From a bacterium (lineage in GTDB: Bacteria; UBP6; JAFGXH01), in assembly GCA_027064085.1 (NCBI GenBank), contig JAMOQH010000139.1, positions 1 to 7,785 on the forward strand: a stretch of DNA of 7,785 nt. Reading direction: 5' to 3'. A program made the position numbers and the translations under genes. The notes under the pieces are model-generated. The model was given only the letters and a program-made list of their open reading frames with translations. It searched no databases and was not told where the DNA came from. Positions 6,319 through 7,785 of the stretch are shown one piece after another. Each line of letters begins with the position of its first letter. Within the stretch, counting starts at the first letter, position 1.

Positions 6319-6344
6319 TTAAAAATACTGTTTAAAAATACTGT
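6319..6344. repeat. Two tandem 13-base repeats, with a third partial copy at 6239-6248
   Basis: TTAAAAATACTGT occurs twice without a gap (6319-6331 and 6332-6344). Its core TAAAAATACT recurs at 6239-6248, about 20 bases before the peptidase start. All copies have the same orientation. They lie in the leader region of the M24 peptidase gene, downstream of the terminators of the efflux gene. Function is unknown: regulator binding or simple replication slippage. Confidence 0.5.
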
Positions 6345-6376
6345 TTTAAATAAAAATAGGATAATTTAAATCAAAA

Positions 6377-6400
6377 AATTTTGAGATATGGCTCAAAATT
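6377..6400 (-). terminator. Second intrinsic terminator downstream of the RND permease gene
   Basis: A perfect 9-base inverted repeat, AATTTTGAG (6377-6385) and CTCAAAATT (6392-6400), encloses a 6-base loop. Read on the minus strand, the stem is followed at once by a run of T. It directly follows the stronger stem at 6401-6448, so it would act as a back-up stop for the efflux transcript. Confidence 0.55.
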
Positions 6401-6448
6401 AAAAAAGAAAGCGCTATGCCGTACTGAATACGGTAGCTTTACTTTTTT
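6401..6448 (-). terminator. Strong, near-symmetric intrinsic terminator of the RND permease gene
   Basis: The stem runs from AAAAAAG (6401-6407) through AAA, GCTA (6413-6416) and CCGTA (6419-6423), around the loop CTGAA, to TACGG (6429-6433), TAGC (6434-6437), TTT and CTTTTTT (6442-6448). That is about 19 pairs with three small bulges. The minus-strand transcript ends in CTTTCTTTTTT, the expected U tract, 13 bases after the efflux gene stop. The symmetry would allow it to work in both directions. Confidence 0.8.
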
Positions 6449-6461
6449 GAGCATAAAAGCT

Positions 6462-7785
6462 TTAAGCTTTGGAGCTCTCCTTAGCTTTATCACTAAACCA
6501 CTTATACAAAGACGGTATAACTAATAAAGTCAAAATCGTAGAAGTAATCAATCCTCCAATCACAACTGTTGCAAGTGGCTTCTGAACCTCACTCCCTGTA
6601 CTTGTCGAAATTAAAAGAGGAATCAATCCAAGACCTGTTGTTACTGCAGTCATAAGCACTGGTTTAATTCTTAGCTTAGCAGCTTCTAGACTTGCCTTAT
6701 TAACCTCCATTCCTTCACTCACAAGAGTATTTAAATAGGTGACGAGCACCATTCCATTTTCAAGTGCAATACCAAATAATGCAATAAAACCAACCGTTGC
6801 AGGAACAGATAAATTCTGCCCACTAATCCATAAAGCAACTACGCCACCAACTAATGCAAGTGGTATGTTTAAAAGTATAAGAATGGTGTTTTTGACATTG
6901 TTAAATGATAAAAACAATAATAATGCAATAATTAAAAGAGTAATGGGAATAACCACAGAAAGCCTTTTGTTTGCTTCTTGCTGAAGTTTAAATTGTCCAC
7001 CCCATGCTGTAAAATATCCAACGGGAAGTTTGATCTCCTTATCTATTTTCTTTTGAGCTTCCGCAACAAATGAGCCTATATCTCTACCGTCAACATTACA
7101 TTGAATTGTAATAAATCTTTGATTATTCTCTCTTGTAATCTGCCTATAACCACTTACTTCACTAATATCTGCAATTTCCTTAAGTGGAATATTTATACCA
7201 TCTTCTGTTTTAATAATAAGATTTGATATACTTTCTTTATCTTTTCTCTCAGCTTCTTCATACCTTACAAAAATATCAAAAGATTTAACTCCCTCAAAAA
7301 TCTTACCAACGCTTTCTCCACCTATTGCAATTTTAATGGTATCCTGAACATTTTCCATATTAATACCATATCTAGCCATTTTATCTCTATTAGGAGTAAT
7401 TACCAACTGCTCTGCTCCAGATATCTGGTCTACTTGTATATCCTGAGCTCCCCTAACAGTTTTTAACAATTTTGATATCTTATCTGCATTTTCTTTTAAT
7501 TTACCTAAATCATCACCAAATAATTTAACAGAAAGTTCTGCTTTTACTCCCTCCAGTAATTCGTCTATACTAGCCTCAATAGGCTGAGAAATATTTACTA
7601 CAACTCCAGGAATTCCTTTTAATTTTTTTCTTATCTCCTCTTCTACTTCTTCTTGAATTTCACTATCAACTATTCCTCCGTTTTCATCAAGTAAAACATA
7701 CATTTCTGCACTGTTAACCGGGTCACTATGTGCCCCTACTTCTCCACGACCTATACGAGTTACAACTTTCTTAATCTGCTTAATT
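6462..7785 (-). CDS. Heavy-metal-type RND efflux permease (CzcA/CusA family), N-terminal part outside window
   Basis: The visible 440 residues are the C-terminal part of an inner-membrane proton-driven pump of about 1,000-1,050 residues that works with a periplasmic adaptor and an outer-membrane channel. The frame stays open to the right edge; the internal ATG at 7701-7703 is not the start. TRIGRGEVGAHSDPVN (residues 9-24 of the fragment) is the porter-domain signature of the CzcA/CusA group. After the periplasmic loop (to about 272) come membrane segments at about 275-293, 299-319, 326-351, 374-391 and 403-425. They include VGFIALFGIALENGMVL and KPVLMTAVTTGLGLIPLL, the HME-RND pattern. The proton-relay acidic residues of TM4 lie outside the window, so the metal (Cu/Ag versus Co/Zn/Cd) cannot be decided. 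The gene ends 13 bases before a strong terminator. Partner genes are presumably to the right. Confidence 0.93.
   Translation of the reverse strand, partial: IKQIKKVVTRIGRGEVGAHSDPVNSAEMYVLLDENGGIVDSEIQEEVEEEIRKKLKGIPGVVVNISQPIEASIDELLEGVKAELSVKLFGDDLGKLKENADKISKLLKTVRGAQDIQVDQISGAEQLVITPNRDKMARYGINMENVQDTIKIAIGGESVGKIFEGVKSFDIFVRYEEAERKDKESISNLIIKTEDGINIPLKEIADISEVSGYRQITRENNQRFITIQCNVDGRDIGSFVAEAQKKIDKEIKLPVGYFTAWGGQFKLQQEANKRLSVVIPITLLIIALLLFLSFNNVKNTILILLNIPLALVGGVVALWISGQNLSVPATVGFIALFGIALENGMVLVTYLNTLVSEGMEVNKASLEAAKLRIKPVLMTAVTTGLGLIPLLISTSTGSEVQKPLATVVIGGLITSTILTLLVIPSLYKWFSDKAKESSKA

Noticed and set aside
6739-6984. Plus-strand 81-codon open frame
   Set aside because: It lies antisense to the conserved membrane segments of the RND permease, and its composition simply mirrors that gene.
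6462-7703. Complete 413-residue gene starting at the ATG at 7701-7703
   Set aside because: The frame stays open to the window edge and the upstream residues TRIGRGEVGAHSDPVN match the CzcA/CusA porter domain, so the ATG is internal.

Overview
The window is strongly AT-rich, densely coded bacterial chromosomal DNA with good AGGAGG-type ribosome binding sites. A heavy-metal-type RND efflux permease implies a two-membrane (diderm) cell. The truncated diaminopimelate decarboxylase resembles the Firmicutes/Fusobacteria version of LysA. My best guess is a low-GC diderm such as a member of Fusobacteriota, but this is inferred from protein style and composition only; other low-GC diderms (Brachyspira, Deferribacterota, Campylobacterota) are not excluded.

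Layout from left to right. Bases 1-487 (minus) hold the N-terminal part of a HemN/HemW-like radical SAM protein that runs off the left edge. A divergent promoter region (488-616) separates it from a plus-strand cyclase-family (kynurenine-formamidase-like) hydrolase at 617-1204. That gene meets the seryl-tRNA synthetase gene tail to tail with an 11-base overlap. The core of the window is a minus-strand operon, read right to left: parA, parB, bactofilin, serS. parA and parB overlap by 14 bases, parB and the bactofilin gene abut with no gap, and serS follows after 13 bases. Upstream of parA is a very AT-rich leader with one DnaA-box-like 9-mer, then a 3'-truncated lysA remnant (4714-4986), a short stretch with two small hairpins, and an M24-family Xaa-Pro aminopeptidase-like gene (5093-6217). 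A 244-base intergenic stretch (6218-6461) holds short repeats and two back-to-back intrinsic terminators. The right edge (6462-7785) is the C-terminal part of a CzcA/CusA-type RND permease that begins outside the window.

The functional theme of the centre is chromosome segregation and cell organisation: a Soj/Spo0J-type ParAB pair co-transcribed with a bactofilin scaffold, followed by a housekeeping translation gene. The other genes (radical SAM enzyme, cyclase, peptidase, efflux pump) look like ordinary single-gene units. I see no CRISPR array, tRNA, rRNA, integrase or transposase, and no clear sign of a novel multi-gene system. The most notable points are the tightly coupled parAB-bactofilin arrangement, the decayed lysA fragment beside it, and a few intergenic repeats and palindromes that may be regulatory.
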